Shown here in pieces: positions 1-12,671 of a stretch of DNA of 64,000 nt. The stretch comes from Amia ocellicauda (taxonomy: Eukaryota > Chordata > Actinopteri > Amiiformes > Amiidae), in assembly GCF_036373705.1 (NCBI RefSeq), contig NC_089856.1:28926298-28990297 (forward strand), given 5' to 3'. The notes under the pieces are model-generated. The model searched no databases. It was not told where the DNA came from and saw only the letters and a list, made by a program, of their open reading frames with translations. Both the position numbers and the translations under genes were made by a program. How positions within the stretch are numbered: the first letter of the stretch is position 1; each line of letters starts with the position of its first letter.

Positions 1-3000
1 TACTACGAGCAGCCTGCATTAATCATCAGAGGGTATTTTCATACGCATTGCTTTCTTTCAAAAGCAAGTATAGTTTGCCATTTCTGCTGTGCACTTAACC
101 CATAAATGCAATACTTTTATGAAAGGATCAGTTTGCTTATTGCAGCTAGTCGGGGCGGGGAGGGATAAAGTTTCCCTTAAACAAATTACAGGGCATAAAC
201 ATTCATGTTAATGTATGATTATAAAAGTATAACAACAATCCTGATATGTACAATCGATCTCCTTAGTGCATCTATTCAACCAAAACTAAATAAAACAAAA
301 TGGGAAATAAATCAAGATAATTTAGTAGATGCACATGTCTGACATAGTGCTTCAGAATAATTGCTTAAAGAGAATTCTCTTATTTAAACACAAGAAACAT
401 GACTAATATTCTATGTTCCTGCTGGGGATTAAGAACATTACTGCATGGAAATAACATTATCGTCTTGCACTATTGTATTGGCCCACAAGCATGATGAAAA
501 AACGGACTTCATGGTGAGCCTGCACGCACCACACCAACGCTTGTCCTTGTACCTTGTCATAGACAATTCCAGAAGGTAATCCCACACACTAGGACTGCTG
601 ATCTCACAGTGGGACAGCACACTGCATCCTTGCATTAAGCAACGGGGTGGCAAAACAAAGTACTGCCCTTACTGATATAGTGCCAGTCACAAAACATAAG
701 GTATTTTAAAGCCAGGAAAAAACAAAATGACCCGATCATAAGAGGGTATGTTTATACTATCTGTGGCAGCCTTATCATCTGTGTATATAGTGTTGGTTGG
801 CTGTGCAACCAGTACAGTCCTAGAGCTACCATGTGCGGTCATCTTATGTACAGCTTGCATGAGAAGAATACTGCGGTTTTGGGAGTGTGAATGGTGATCA
901 CGGCAATACATTACTGCTTGAAATTGATAACCTTCTAGCATCTGTGTTCAGTAATTAAAACCTTACAGAAAAAACAGAGGAAGAAAAATAATCTCTTTTC
1001 AGGATGCACTGCTGTGTTTAAACATTCTTATCCAATTCATTGTCATTGAATCGCCTATAACTGGAGGAGAATCAAAAACTCATACAAATGGAAGTTTAAT
1101 AAAAAAAACACTAAAATACCACACTGAATAATTGTTAGAAGAGGAGCACTTTGAATTGGGAGTCCCAGTGGAAATGCAGATCCCAGGGACAGGAATAAGA
1201 ATGAAGCAGATTGGCTCCTTAAAGAGCTACAGTAATATTCCCCATGGAATAAATGTCCCTAACGAGCTAAACAAAGTACTGACTCACGTGAGGGTGACAT
1301 GTTTACAACAATGGGAAACCAAGACCTTATAAGGAAGCTGATGCTGAAGGGGAAGTTAAAACGATCGGGTGACCAAGTCAACGCAAGCAGCTCGACACTC
1401 TTCCAAAATCACAGCCCAGGACCACAGGGCCAGTGAGACTACACCCCGAGATTCACACATGACCAGGACCACACTGACGGGGCTTTGGTTACTTACCACA
1501 TGTGATTATTATTCATATTTTCAATACAATGCACTTACCAAAATTAACGATCAAAAGGCTAAGGTGGTATCAGGTAGACTTGTTTGGGGGAAAAAAAAAA
1601 AAAAACTACACAAAACAACAAAAAAGCATTTTTGACATGTTACAATTATATCAAGGGATAAGTCTTATTAACAAAAGAAGATTTAGCTTGAAATAGTGCA
1701 GGCTAATGTCACAACTATTTCGGCTAGATGCAAATGAGCAATTGCCAATTAGACCCACCGACTAATCGCTCAAAAAAATAAAACATTGGCACTTAATGGA
1801 AGCTTTCTGTATGCTAAAGGCATTGAGTCTCTGCATTATAGGACCCTGGTATCAGGTAGCCAGTGTTACTAGTTACTAGTTAGATGGTTCGACCTTTTGA
1901 TATAAACCAAAGATATTCTGGGCTTTAAACAGCAGGTGCACTGTTTTGCTAATTCTTTAGAACAAGAATTAGCAACACCTGTAAAATTGCTGAACAAAGT
2001 TTGTATGACACCATTACTGATTTTCATTGAGACAAACAAATCTTTGTTGGCTTTTCTGAAATTAATTGAGTTACGAGTTCAAATCATTCATTTCTTTTAT
2101 GAAGGGTTAAAAACGATTGTATTTCATGGAAGTTAAATATATATATATATACAGAAGCCATGTATTGTGGAATAGTGGAGTTGATAGGCAAAATATTCAG
2201 CGCTCAAGAAACAAACTGTCGGAGTACTAATTGTTGCTTTAGGCAAAAATTTATGAATACAAATCCTTGTTACAGACACACTCCTTCCTGAAGCGATCAA
2301 GTAAGACTTGTGAGTGGGAATCACAGACTAGCTGATGTAAAGGAACAGCGAGGCAAAACAAAATGCTTAATCTGGCCAAGCAGATTGAAATAAAATCAGC
2401 TAACCTGTAAGATTTCTTCTCCAAGCTTCACACACTACCAGGGGAAAGATCACATGGGCTACTGTGTAAATAACCAAAATATCAAGAGTATTGGGGAATA
2501 GTCTGTATTTAAAAATAATTCATTTTTTTATGTCAAATATGTTTTGGTGTTCCCATTAGACATCATTTATTTTTTAATAAGTTTCTCTTCATGGACAACA
2601 TAATTCAGTCTTACAGAAAGACTGGGGAGCCACTATCAAGTTCACAAGTGTTCTAAAAAAACAAAACCACCCACTCTAGAACTGAAGCTGGCGAAGGCAA
2701 CAGTGCAGACTGCAATGAGAATCGGCAATCAAAACACCCCCCAACGCTCCATCTTTACAATTACAGGCGTGTCATTAAACAGCAGACTTACGACTGCATT
2801 TCAAGAAAACACACAAACCTTCAAAATAAGCATCATTTCTGGTTTGTCTCTGGTTTGAGCCCACATTTAATTTTAATTCAGTCATAATAAAAAAAAAGTC
2901 TGGGTCAAATAATCTGTATGGTAGATATCAATAAACAATTGGAATGTAATTAAAATTAATCATCATATATATGTATATACATATATACACACACATTATA

Positions 3001-3019
3001 TATGTATATATAAAATGTG

Positions 3020-3055
<36 letters not shown>

Positions 3056-3074
3056 CACACACATTTTATATATA

Positions 3075-3108
<34 letters not shown>

Positions 3109-3875
3109 CATACACGTGTATGTGTGTATATATTATATAAACACACACACACACACATTAAATGATGAATAATTTTAAGTAGTACTTCACCTTTCACTTC
3201 ATTCCTATTGAAAACAGATCTCCGACACTTTGGATATGGTAAAAATGCTAACTTCCAACTTTGATAATTCGTTCTCCATGCTGAGTACATACTGTATGAC
3301 GGATTAACTCCATTTGGATTCAGAGCTTTAGGAGAGTGCAATGCACTTTTTTTTTATTTATAAAAAAAATTGTAATAGAAAAATAAACAAAATTCCCTTT
3401 GATTTTATGATTATATTTAAGCATCAACATAGTTTGTTTTGGAAAGAGGGGACATATATACAATTATTTTTTATTTCGTTTCATACACTGTTCTCCCCTG
3501 TCAAATCTGTGAAAAACCAAAGGTGGTCAATTATTGGGGTGATGGTGGAGGAGGAAAAAAATAGAAGAAAAAATGTATTCTTACAAAACTGAATTGAATA
3601 TGATGGGTCAACAGCAATGTCTGAAACCCTAGCACCCTGCGCAGGTCTCCAGCCCCATCGTTCTGCAGGGGTGGGGAAGCTGCAGGTCGGGGGAGAAACT
3701 ACTGGTCCATCGGCAGAAGCCTGCTTGTGTAATGCAGGGAGTGCTGGCTGGAAGAGTTTTACCTCTGTGTTGCTCTCAGGTCCTGTTGGTTGTTTTCAGC
3801 ATTTTGGGGGTAGGAAGAGAGGGGCAGGGGAAGGGGAAGGGGGTAGCTGAAGGAAGGTACACAGAGTACATAGTG
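1..3875 (-). other. UBXN7 3' flank / probable long 3' UTR, no other gene seen
   Basis: AT-rich stretch downstream of the UBXN7 stop codon. I see no conserved coding sequence on either strand; the short open frames have no recognisable protein family and no splice context. TTTATT motifs on the + strand (polyadenylation signals on the minus strand) occur near 2566 and 3352, so the UBXN7 3' UTR may end in this area, but which one is used cannot be told. A long TA/CA/TG microsatellite lies at about 2965-3160. The left part could equally be plain intergenic DNA. Confidence 0.5.
2965..3160. repeat. compound (TA)n/(CA)n microsatellite
   Basis: About 200 bp of alternating purine-pyrimidine sequence: blocks of TATATA, TACATA and CACACA, with a (TA)n core flanked by near-mirror arms (aaaatgtgtatg on the left, catacacacacatttta on the right). 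It lies downstream of UBXN7. Short hydrophobic open frames across it are translation artefacts of the repeat. Confidence 0.9.
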
Positions 3876-6800
3876 TTAATTCCTCTCCTGCACAAACACA
3901 GTTTCTTGTGGGCAAAGGCCAGCGTCCTGCAACGTGATGTCATAGTCCAAGTGAGACAGTTTCCGCCGAGGAAAGTTGGTTACGAGTTCAAAGCGTTCGT
4001 TTGGATACCCCTTGGACTGGACATGCCGCACCAGAGACTGCGAGGGAAGGAGAAAAAACCCAAACACATGAGCACCAAGCCCTCACACAAAACAAAAATG
4101 CATAAAGGTGCACATGTATATTTTTGGTTCAGTTTAGATATAAATTAAAATAGATCATTTTCCTCCACTCATCCCTTCTGCTAGTTATGAAAACCAGTGT
4201 AATATCTGACTTTTATGCTTAGTTTATTACAGTACTTGCAGGACGGCATCATGACCTTCATAAAGAACATTTCTGCATTATTGCATTCTACCTGGAATAC
4301 ACAGGTCTGTTACAACTAACACTGCCATTGATCTGTTTAAGTGATTTAGTGTGTTGCAGTATCTATTTCAGTGGATGTGTCTGTTGAAATTCTGTTCATT
4401 GATTATATGACTGAATTGTGCAACAGCTGGTTGCGCCACAATCCTGTGAGGAAATGTCATGAGAGATCTGGAATTTGACTACTGCAGTCAGGCTCTTGTG
4501 AACAAAGGATTGAGTATTGTTGCAGTAAAGCTATGATATGAAAGGTAAGGATATGACACTTACCATCAGCTTAGCTTGAGTAGGCAGTGATATCTGTTCT
4601 CTCTGTCCGTCTGGATATCGCAGCATTAACCTTGCTTTTGGCCCTGGAATAATACAGAACAATTCATTAGTGTTACAAATAAAAATATCCTTTTAACACT
4701 TATTTGCATATCAGTGCAGCCTCCTTACATCAGAATAAACGCAACCTGGAAAGCGTTATTCACAAAAGACTTGCAATAATCTCTAATACATTTGCACTTT
4801 TTCTAGACTTGCACAAAGGTCTGCCAAAGGCCCAGAGAGAAATCTAATAAAAATTAATTAATTAATTAATTAATTAATTAACCAAGCAAGCTACACCTAT
4901 TATTAAATGAAAGCTTAGGATGAACACAAGGCTGAAGTGTGGGGCGCCCTACAGGAAGTGAGAGTTACACCCATCTTGTGTCTTGACAGGCTGCTATTTT
5001 ATTGATGCCCACTTTAACAACACAGTCCTACAGCTCAGCCACTGCTCAACAGTGACATCTAGGCATTTTCAGACTGCAACAACACTTTACACACAGTAAA
5101 ACAATGGCCTCAGCCCCAACGAATGGGATTTCATCTGTGGCCTCATCCCCATGCTACCTGATTGGTGCACTGAACTAGGGAAGACTGAAACCTCTCTGTA
5201 TTCAACACCAAGGGGCACTGTCAAGCTGAATTGCCTTTTATTGTTGTACAAAAGCTAAAACGATAATATTAACCATATGTATCCGATCTTTGTGAAATTA
5301 TATGCAGAGACTTCAACAGGAACTAACCATTTTCATACGAGCCGCAGTATATACAAACTGATTAATAAATAAATTAACTTGTTCTGTAATTTTTGGTTAT
5401 TGCTTAGTAGTTTTTTCTTAAAGAGTATTTTTTAATATTAATATTGCAATTCCAAATTAAAGAAAAAATAAATATTTTGTACCTTGCACAACAAAAAAAA
5501 TTAATAATAGGGCCAACAAAAACTCTCTAGATTTACCGTTATCATCCAGACCCTCCTGATAGTAGGGCTCTCCTGCATGTGTTTCTGCCTCTCTCAAACC
5601 CGAATTCTGTGGCGGTTCGGTCCGGTGGTTGAGGCCTGTGCCATGGTCCTCTGTGTCCATTTCCCTCCTAGATGGGGGCTCCAGATGGTTCTTCTTGCTC
5701 TCCTCTTTTCGGTGACTGGACTCCTTGTGGGGACTCTTTCTGACCCTGGGGGGACTGTCCTGACAAGGGGGTTGGATCGGAGGTTGAAGCTGCGCCTGGG
5801 GTTGGAGCTGGGGAACAGGGTGGCTGGTATTCATCGCCACGACCCCTTCGTCTTCATCAGAGGCATCGACCGAGATAAGCCCCTCGCTGTCAGAGAAGGG
5901 CTCGGCCTCAGACTCGTCCTCCGAGCGTGAGTCCCCCCGTGGCTCGGTGGACTCGTAGTGAGTCTCCTGCAGGGAGGCCCGGATCGCCGCCTCCAGCTGG
6001 CTATCCTCGCTGGCATCTATCAGGCTCTCCTGAGATCAGTGAGAAACAGAGTTAGGAAGAGGGAAATGGAAAGGCATGCAGCATCAGACAGAGAGAGTCA
6101 AACAGGTAGCAAGGCAGAGAAGGGAAAAAACAGAGTTGTCAAAAAGAAAAAGGTTTAGCTAGACGGCCATCATAGCTATATCATGAAGGACAACTCAAAA
6201 TGGCAACATTAAAAAAAAAAAGGAAAGGTTAACAGAATAAGACACACAGGAAGAAGTAAAGACAGAGACAGGCAGGTCCGATGGGTACTCACAGAGCGCA
6301 CACGTTTCTTCGGCGGGCGGCTCGAGAGGCCATCTAGCTGGCCATGCTCTGATAGGAAGCCAGTCACCTGCTCCAAGAAGGAGGTAACATCCAACTGGTG
6401 CCACTCCACCAGCTTCTGACCTACAGGACGGTGGGGTGGGGGAGAGAGAGAGAGAGAGATCAGTGGAGGGGTGGTTACATCAAGTATTACAACAAACCAA
6501 AAAAGGACTGCATGGTCCAAATGCTATTACAATTGGTTATCCGAATATGGCAAAGTTTTTGTTTTTTAATTTTTACCACTTTTACTTCTTTCAGACTCTT
6601 TTTTTAATGTGTTTCAGGTACACGTTCATGAAAAAACTTTAAAATCATGCTAAAATTACACCAATTTTTTGTTTAAAAAAAAAAAAACAATGACGAAGCT
6701 GTGAAGTGTCAGATAAACCCATCTGGATTGTAAGTTAAGACTCCATAGGTAAATTTGTATTTGTGATTTTGAGCAGCAGCAGCATTCTTAAGAAGTGCAC

Positions 6801-9800
6801 TAAGGTGGAAAATTGTGCAGAAATGTCAGGTTTATAAAGTCTACATCAGAACAGTTTGAGGACATAGTCATTTTAATATGTATATATAACATGGGTAATA
6901 AAAAACAATCAATCCATATATTTTTACCAATAAAACTGCATGCTAAACAATCAACAAATAGAAACGTCCGTGTAGCCAACATTTAAGCTTCACCTGTTCT
7001 GGGGTCCAGGATGGAGATATATGGAAATTCATTCAACTTGTAGAACTGAATGTATCTCTGTCCTTCCTCGCTGTCATGATATACCTGCGAACACCCACAT
7101 ATTTTGCCAATCATTCAAAATGTAACTGAACAAGAAATTGTGCATGGGGGGGAAGGGATGTTAACAAATCACTCTGACATGCAAGCACTCTTTTTCCTAT
7201 CACGTCTGTCATTTGTTTTATCCTCCATGCCGAATTGTTTTCTTTCTTTCTAATCACAGTGTGAAGCAGCTTATTGCAAGGGGTGCTATATTAAAAATAA
7301 AAACAGATTTGAACTTAATTATCACGGCCATTAATGTCCACCTATACAGGAATCAAATGTTGGACTTTGCATAAATACATTTTAGATCTGTGTATGCCCT
7401 GGATTTTTGAGGATAGAGAAAAATGTTATATCCCTGTGTGTATTTAGGCATTTGTGAGCAGGATGCTAGGATGGTATGTCTGCCTGCATAATGGGCCATA
7501 CCTGCCAGAAGATAAAGTGTTCACGGATTATCGTTTTGACAGCATCATTGCTCCACACATCCCTATTCAGACACTGGCAGGCAAAGTCCTGGACATTCTG
7601 GATGTTTATCATGAGCCACTTGTTCTCCAGCTGCCCACATTCCTTTGCCTGGAAGAGAAGAGGCAGAGAGAACAGAAAACACTAAATCTTAAAGCTCCAC
7701 ATTTGAATTGACCCAGTCAAAATATCCTTGTCTCATTCATAAAGAAAGCATTCCACTATATTCAGTTTGACTTTGTTTTACTCAGTTTAATTTGTCTCTA
7801 GGTTGGATGATGTGATTTGCAGGCTTTTCCAGGAATTCATTCCTTACCTAGTTCATGAACATGTTAATGACTAGTGCTAACAAATATTCTTGAAGATAAA
7901 AATTCTTGATAGTAATGCAAATACGAACTTTAGAGGAGATGTTTTTGTACCGGAGGCTTTGGAGTTTTGCAAGCATTTTGATACGTCTGCATACGTTAGT
8001 CTTGCTTAGTTTACCGTTTCAAAGCTGCCTTTGTGCATGAGGTCAATGGGAGGTCTGAAAAGGTCTGCCAGTGTGCTCAGCTTTTTGTCAACAGCACTAC
8101 CGTTTCGCAGCTCCTGCTCCTGACGAACTGTGAGGATGACAAAGCAGAAAGTGAGTTAGTAAGGATCCATAACTCTTGCTATATTTGAGAAATTTTGCTT
8201 GAAGGAACCCTAAGGTCCTGCATGTTCAGCAAAACATTTAATGACTGTCTACAGGACAAAGGTCAAAGTGCATGGTCTTACTTGTTTCCGTTTGGAAATC
8301 ACGAAAGCCATCAAATATGGATCTGGCTGGCCTCCGTCTCTTAGGCACTGGGAAAAGCAGGATCGAATGAGCAAAACAGCAGAAAATAGCAAGTTAGTAA
8401 AAATAATACATTGCTTCCAAGTCACAGCTGGTAAAATAATTCTAAAAGTATTACAGACCTCCAAATAATGGTTCAGGTTCCACTAAAATTTCCTGCTTCT
8501 GTGGAATTGGGGCTCGCACGTCATCCCTACAATGACAACAGAATGTGTCAATTACAAGATCTCGGGTTTAGGCTGTTCTGTAATTTTTGGTTACTGCTTG
8601 GTCGTTGTTTTTTTATTTTCTTAAAAGAGTAATGTTTTGTACCATGGACAGCAAAACAAAAATAAACAAAGAATAGGCCCAATTAAGTAATTTAGCAACA
8701 GCTGGACTGCAAACAGAGGCTTGGTTAAACCAGTAGAAGATATCATCTCTGCTCTGTTTGTGCTGCATGGTCCAGCCTGATCATCTAAGTGTTCCGCATG
8801 TTCGGTGCTGGTCTGGGGTACAGAGATCAATTGATCTAATTAAGCACATGAGGAGTTCAATTTGGTGATTTAAGAGCTTTGGGGGTACCTGTGACCTGTG
8901 ACCCTCAGGAATCAGAGTTGGGCACCCTGGGTAGAGAACTCAGTATTCAAGTCCTGAGGACTGATGACAACCTGTGTCAGGACTCCCCTCTGGTGTGAGA
9001 ACCTGTGGGAAACTATGTCTCTTAGGTTCTCTAACTAGGCATCCCATGTACTCACTCTACAAGGGGGACTCTGCTGCTAGATGCCCCTGCAGAGCTGGAA
9101 CTGGTGCTGGGTTCCTCCGCTATCCCCCCTCCATCCAAAAACATGGTCACTGCCATCTCCAGGTTATTATTACAGGCCTCTAGCATGTGTTTCCCCACAC
9201 TCTCTGTGGCACCTGAAACAAAAACCACACATGCTGCTCACACAGTGTGCCTCACAAAGAAAACCACACAAAGCAAATGCCATTTTTTTTCTTCAATAGT
9301 GACAAGATCAACATAATAAATAAATAAGTAAACATGCAAAGAATAAACATTTGAGTGATTACTAAAACATTAAATTTAACCAATTACCATTTTGAACAAA
9401 TGCCTACATCTCAAATCGCAAAAAATACCCTGAAAGTGAAACACGAACTTTCATAGATACAGACTCGACTCTGCAGTAACCATAATGGCCCTCACTTGCA
9501 GATGGGTCGAGGACCAGGTTAGCTGGGCACAGCTCTTGTTCACAGAGAGGTTTTGCCAATCAAGCTTGCAGACACACAGGAGTCAGGTGTAACTGCCATT
9601 TGCTTGCTCACATAAATAACAAAAGACCCCTGAAACAAAAGGTATGCTATGATAGGAATGTGATGTCTGACAGACCATCTGAAAATGGTCAACCAAGCAA
9701 ACACTTCTCCAAGCAATTGCTCTGTCACCAATAGTATATGATTGGTTGTGATGGATTAGACACTCCTAATCAATATGCCCACCAAAACTACAGGTCAACA

Positions 9801-11245
9801 TTTGTCTGTATTTCTGCCTTTTCTTTAAGAGTTACTTTATCTCATCATGAGTTATAGGTAGCTCTTCCTTCGCATGCATTAATTCTGTGGATAACAGAGA
9901 ATAAATCCACTACAGTTTTTGTTCAGCAACAAATTGTATAACCTGGTTTTTGTAATCCTCAGCATCTTACTGCTTAGCCTCTTCTCATCATGTACCAAAA
10001 AGATACGACAGATGCATGAAAATCAGATAAAAACACAAAAAAATCGACATAGATATAAGTTTGCACTTCATTTTATAAACCTGCCGTTAATAACATAACA
10101 CAAATAACGGGTTAAATTACACCAGAGACATCTTGTCTCCTACAGAACAGTTGCCAGACAAAAACTAGACATGTGCTTCAGCAACTTTTTATTGGATAGT
10201 CAGTGTCGCACCAAATCCACTGTAGAATTGTAAACATACAATAGGGCGTAAATGAAAATGTTTTTTTCTTTTTTCTTTTTATTTAGGAATGTTAATTGTA
10301 CCGGATTCTGTTTTAAAACTGAACCTGACTTCAATATAACACAAGCCATTTTCCCTCAGAGGTTAAAGTTACCCACCCATGTTTGATTTAAACGCCACAG
10401 AATCCCTCGCTAAGGCTCCTGTGTTCATGCTCCTGTGCAATAGTCATTCATAAACACGCTGTACAGTAATATTTTTTTGAAATTTGCACTGGATGTCATG
10501 CAACAGTGTGTACTTACTCCGAGATCCAAGATGCCCGGCTAAACCTTTCATTCACCCCGACCAAAACGCCAGCCCACGTCCCCTTTTTGTAGTTGAATGG
10601 CTGATAATATAGAGCATTTTTACAAACTCCCTCCCCCCTTACACATCGGCTTTATCTGAAAAGTTGCACAGAAGTTCATATTGCACTCTCATCAGCGGAC
10701 CTGCAGGAGAAGCAATCTCATCTTACTTTTAAAGAACATTTTCGGGATCTGACGTGAGACTGTACGTTGAACCACCATTCCACAGTTAGGAGGAGCCTGT
10801 GCTGCGATATTGAAAATGTTACACAGCGACCATTCTTTACATTAGCCAAATTTCAACCATTCCTTGGAATAATACTAGGCGGCTGTTGAGCATGGGACTT
10901 CCTGACTTTCAGTTTCAAGGCATGATCGTGTAACGCGGCACATTATCTTACACAAATCATGCTGCTCTTGGTTTCTAATTCTAGTTGCCCATCTCTCTCG
11001 CTCTCTCTCTTTTTTTAAGCCGAGCAGGTCTTTTTCCATGCATGACAGGGGGGGCAGTACTTTCTATTGCCCCTTTGCGTATTTAACACACTTGTTTGCG
11101 CCGCGTCGTCGATTCCTTTTTTAATGAGTGCCTTAATAAAACAACATCAACTCCCTTATAAAATATCATATTTACCAGTTATGGCTGTAAATTGCTGTAT
11201 TAACCCATTCAGTCCCGGAGCTGATGCATCCCCGAGCGCCGCCAT
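3876..11245 (-). CDS. UBXN7: UBX domain-containing protein 7, complete
   Basis: Adaptor of the p97/VCP segregase that links it to ubiquitylated substrates and cullin-RING ligases (family knowledge). Coding exons, 5' to 3': 11176-11245, 9056-9212, 8459-8526, 8282-8347, 8015-8127, 7502-7648, 6994-7084, 6293-6420, 5537-6029, 4564-4643, 3876-4037. They total 1575 nt (524 aa) with continuous phase and GT-AG junctions; the human protein is 489 aa. Domains seen: N-terminal UBA (about 14-55, SVGKHMLEACNNNLEMAVTM), UAS thioredoxin-like domain (about 135-275, with AKECGQLENKWLMINIQ), UIM (about 288-305, DSQLEAAIRASLQETHYES), and C-terminal UBX (about 446-524, ending CPQETVFVQERN). The long exon 5537-6029 has an acidic-serine block and a Q/P-rich insert (VPQLQPQAQLQPPIQPP) not in the human protein as I recall it. 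The start is MAALGDASAPGLNGLIQQF, in a good Kozak context. Confidence 0.96.
4852..4880. repeat. (AATT)n-type tetranucleotide repeat
   Basis: Seven or so tandem TTAA/AATT units in the UBXN7 intron between exons 4564-4643 and 5537-6029. Confidence 0.85.
5381..5515. repeat. dispersed repeat copy 1 in a UBXN7 intron
   Basis: Begins gttctgtaatttttggtta and ends near aataatagggcc. A second copy in the same orientation lies at about 8575-8683, also in a UBXN7 intron. The copies share the first 20 bases, the middle ttttgtacc motif and the ...caaaa..aaataatagggcc end, with indels between. No terminal repeats or coding sequence recognised. Family unknown. Confidence 0.6.
8575..8683. repeat. dispersed repeat copy 2 in a UBXN7 intron
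   Basis: Second, shorter copy of the element at 5381-5515, in the same orientation, about 3.2 kb away and just upstream (transcript sense) of the exon at 8459-8526. It ends aaagaataggccc. Confidence 0.6.
9213..11175 (-). other. UBXN7 intron 1, nothing else recognised
   Basis: First intron of UBXN7, about 1.96 kb. No conserved coding sequence, transposon ends or RNA gene seen. A CT-rich tract (ctctctcgctctctctc) sits near 10990-11010. Confidence 0.6.
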
Positions 11246-11300
11246 CTTACCGCCGCCGACAACAACACACCGGCACGCATGCGCGCTGAGCTGCTATACC
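11236..11300 (-). promoter_or_regulatory. UBXN7 core promoter / 5' UTR with YY1-like and NRF-1-like motifs
   Basis: The start codon lies in AAGATGGCGGC, which matches the known YY1 element that often overlaps initiator ATGs of housekeeping genes. About 30 bp upstream (11276-11285) is CGCATGCGCG, the core of an NRF-1 site. The patch is CpG-rich in an otherwise AT-rich area, as expected of a TATA-less housekeeping promoter. Motif recognition only. Confidence 0.5.
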
Positions 11301-12671
11301 CCCGACCTCTAACACCGCCCTCAGGGAAGTGTCACATGACGTTTCCCAGCACTGTAGGAGGCCGGGTATTGTAGTGTGTCACTGCTCTTATTTCTAAACA
11401 TAGGTTTCACTTCGTGTATATAAAAAGTGACATTAAGGAATGACGTTGGAGTAGTGTATGCTAGATTATTCTGTCATTTATTTGTTAATCTTACACTTCT
11501 CTGTATTCCAGAGTATCCAATGAAAACCCTGAGCTATCGAATCTGCCAGTATGTTGTATCTGTGGCTTACACACCACTCTGTAGTAATGCATATATTTTT
11601 ATTCATACTCTGAACACATGGGGTGCCAGCTTCACGGAGGTGTTAGACCTGCTTAAAAGCCACTCAACAACTCCATATAACATCATTCGGTATCGCAAAG
11701 TGTCCTGCAGTGATGTGTAGTGTCAGTCCATTTTCATGAGATTTCTCAATTTCTAACCATGCTTCACCACCTTAACATATATATGATATGCTCAAGCAAC
11801 AAGAACAAATCAATGCACCAGCAACCATTCACTTCAGATTAACTTAATTTTTTTTAATTAAAAAAAAGAACAAAATTAAACATCTGCACTTTCTCCCCAT
11901 TAACCAGTGCTTGATCCAGTCTATGTTGTACAAAGATCAGATGAAACCAAAACTATGATGCATGAAACTCAATACTTTTCAATACAATGTTGTATTAATT
12001 AGTATTATTTAAAAAAAAAAAATCCATCCATTTCAAAGTGCAAAACAAATGTACAATAGCGACAATCAAAGAAAACTGATCCACTTTCAACCATTACCAA
12101 ACTGTTTCAAAGTATTAATGTGTTGAACACAGACCATGAATTGTTATAAATAAAATGTAATTAAAAGCAACATTTTGTTATATGTTGAAAAGACTTAATG
12201 AACCAGGTGATTTGAAAACCTGGTTCTTCCTGTAGATGCATTTTCTTTTGTGAAACTGTTGCATTGAGTGAAATTTGAAGGTCTTCTTCATTAACAATGC
12301 AATACCTAGTTTAAAACATTTTTAATTAAAAAAAAATTCAACATGGCAATAAAACTGTCAAAAGCATTTGAAGTACATCACTTCACAAAGTATTACTTAT
12401 AATATCCATTTTGCTTATGAACTTACAACATGACTAATTTAAGTAACAACGCCCGTTTTTTGTTTATTTTGAAAAACAGCATATGCTCATCCTGCTTTGT
12501 TTCCAGCCACAAACTGAATCATTAATATTTTAAAGTAATGGTTGACAGAAAAAAACAAAACAAAAAACAGAACATATAAAATATATTAACAGAAAAAAAG
12601 AACAAATCCTATGACAGGAAATTATAGGAGTCTAAAAACTGACTGGTAGTCAAGAAGGGATGATTGTCCCT
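11301..12671. other. intergenic DNA and RNF168 3' UTR
   Basis: Lies between the UBXN7 5' end and the RNF168 stop codon; both genes are on the minus strand. AT-rich, no conserved coding sequence. It should contain the RNF168 3' UTR; a TTTATT (minus-strand AATAAA) occurs near 12469. Confidence 0.5.

Noticed and set aside
2971-3341. Open frames rich in Tyr, Ile and His
   Set aside because: Translation of a TA/CA microsatellite.
5577-5930. 117-codon + strand frame
   Set aside because: Antisense shadow of the large UBXN7 exon with the UIM and acidic region.
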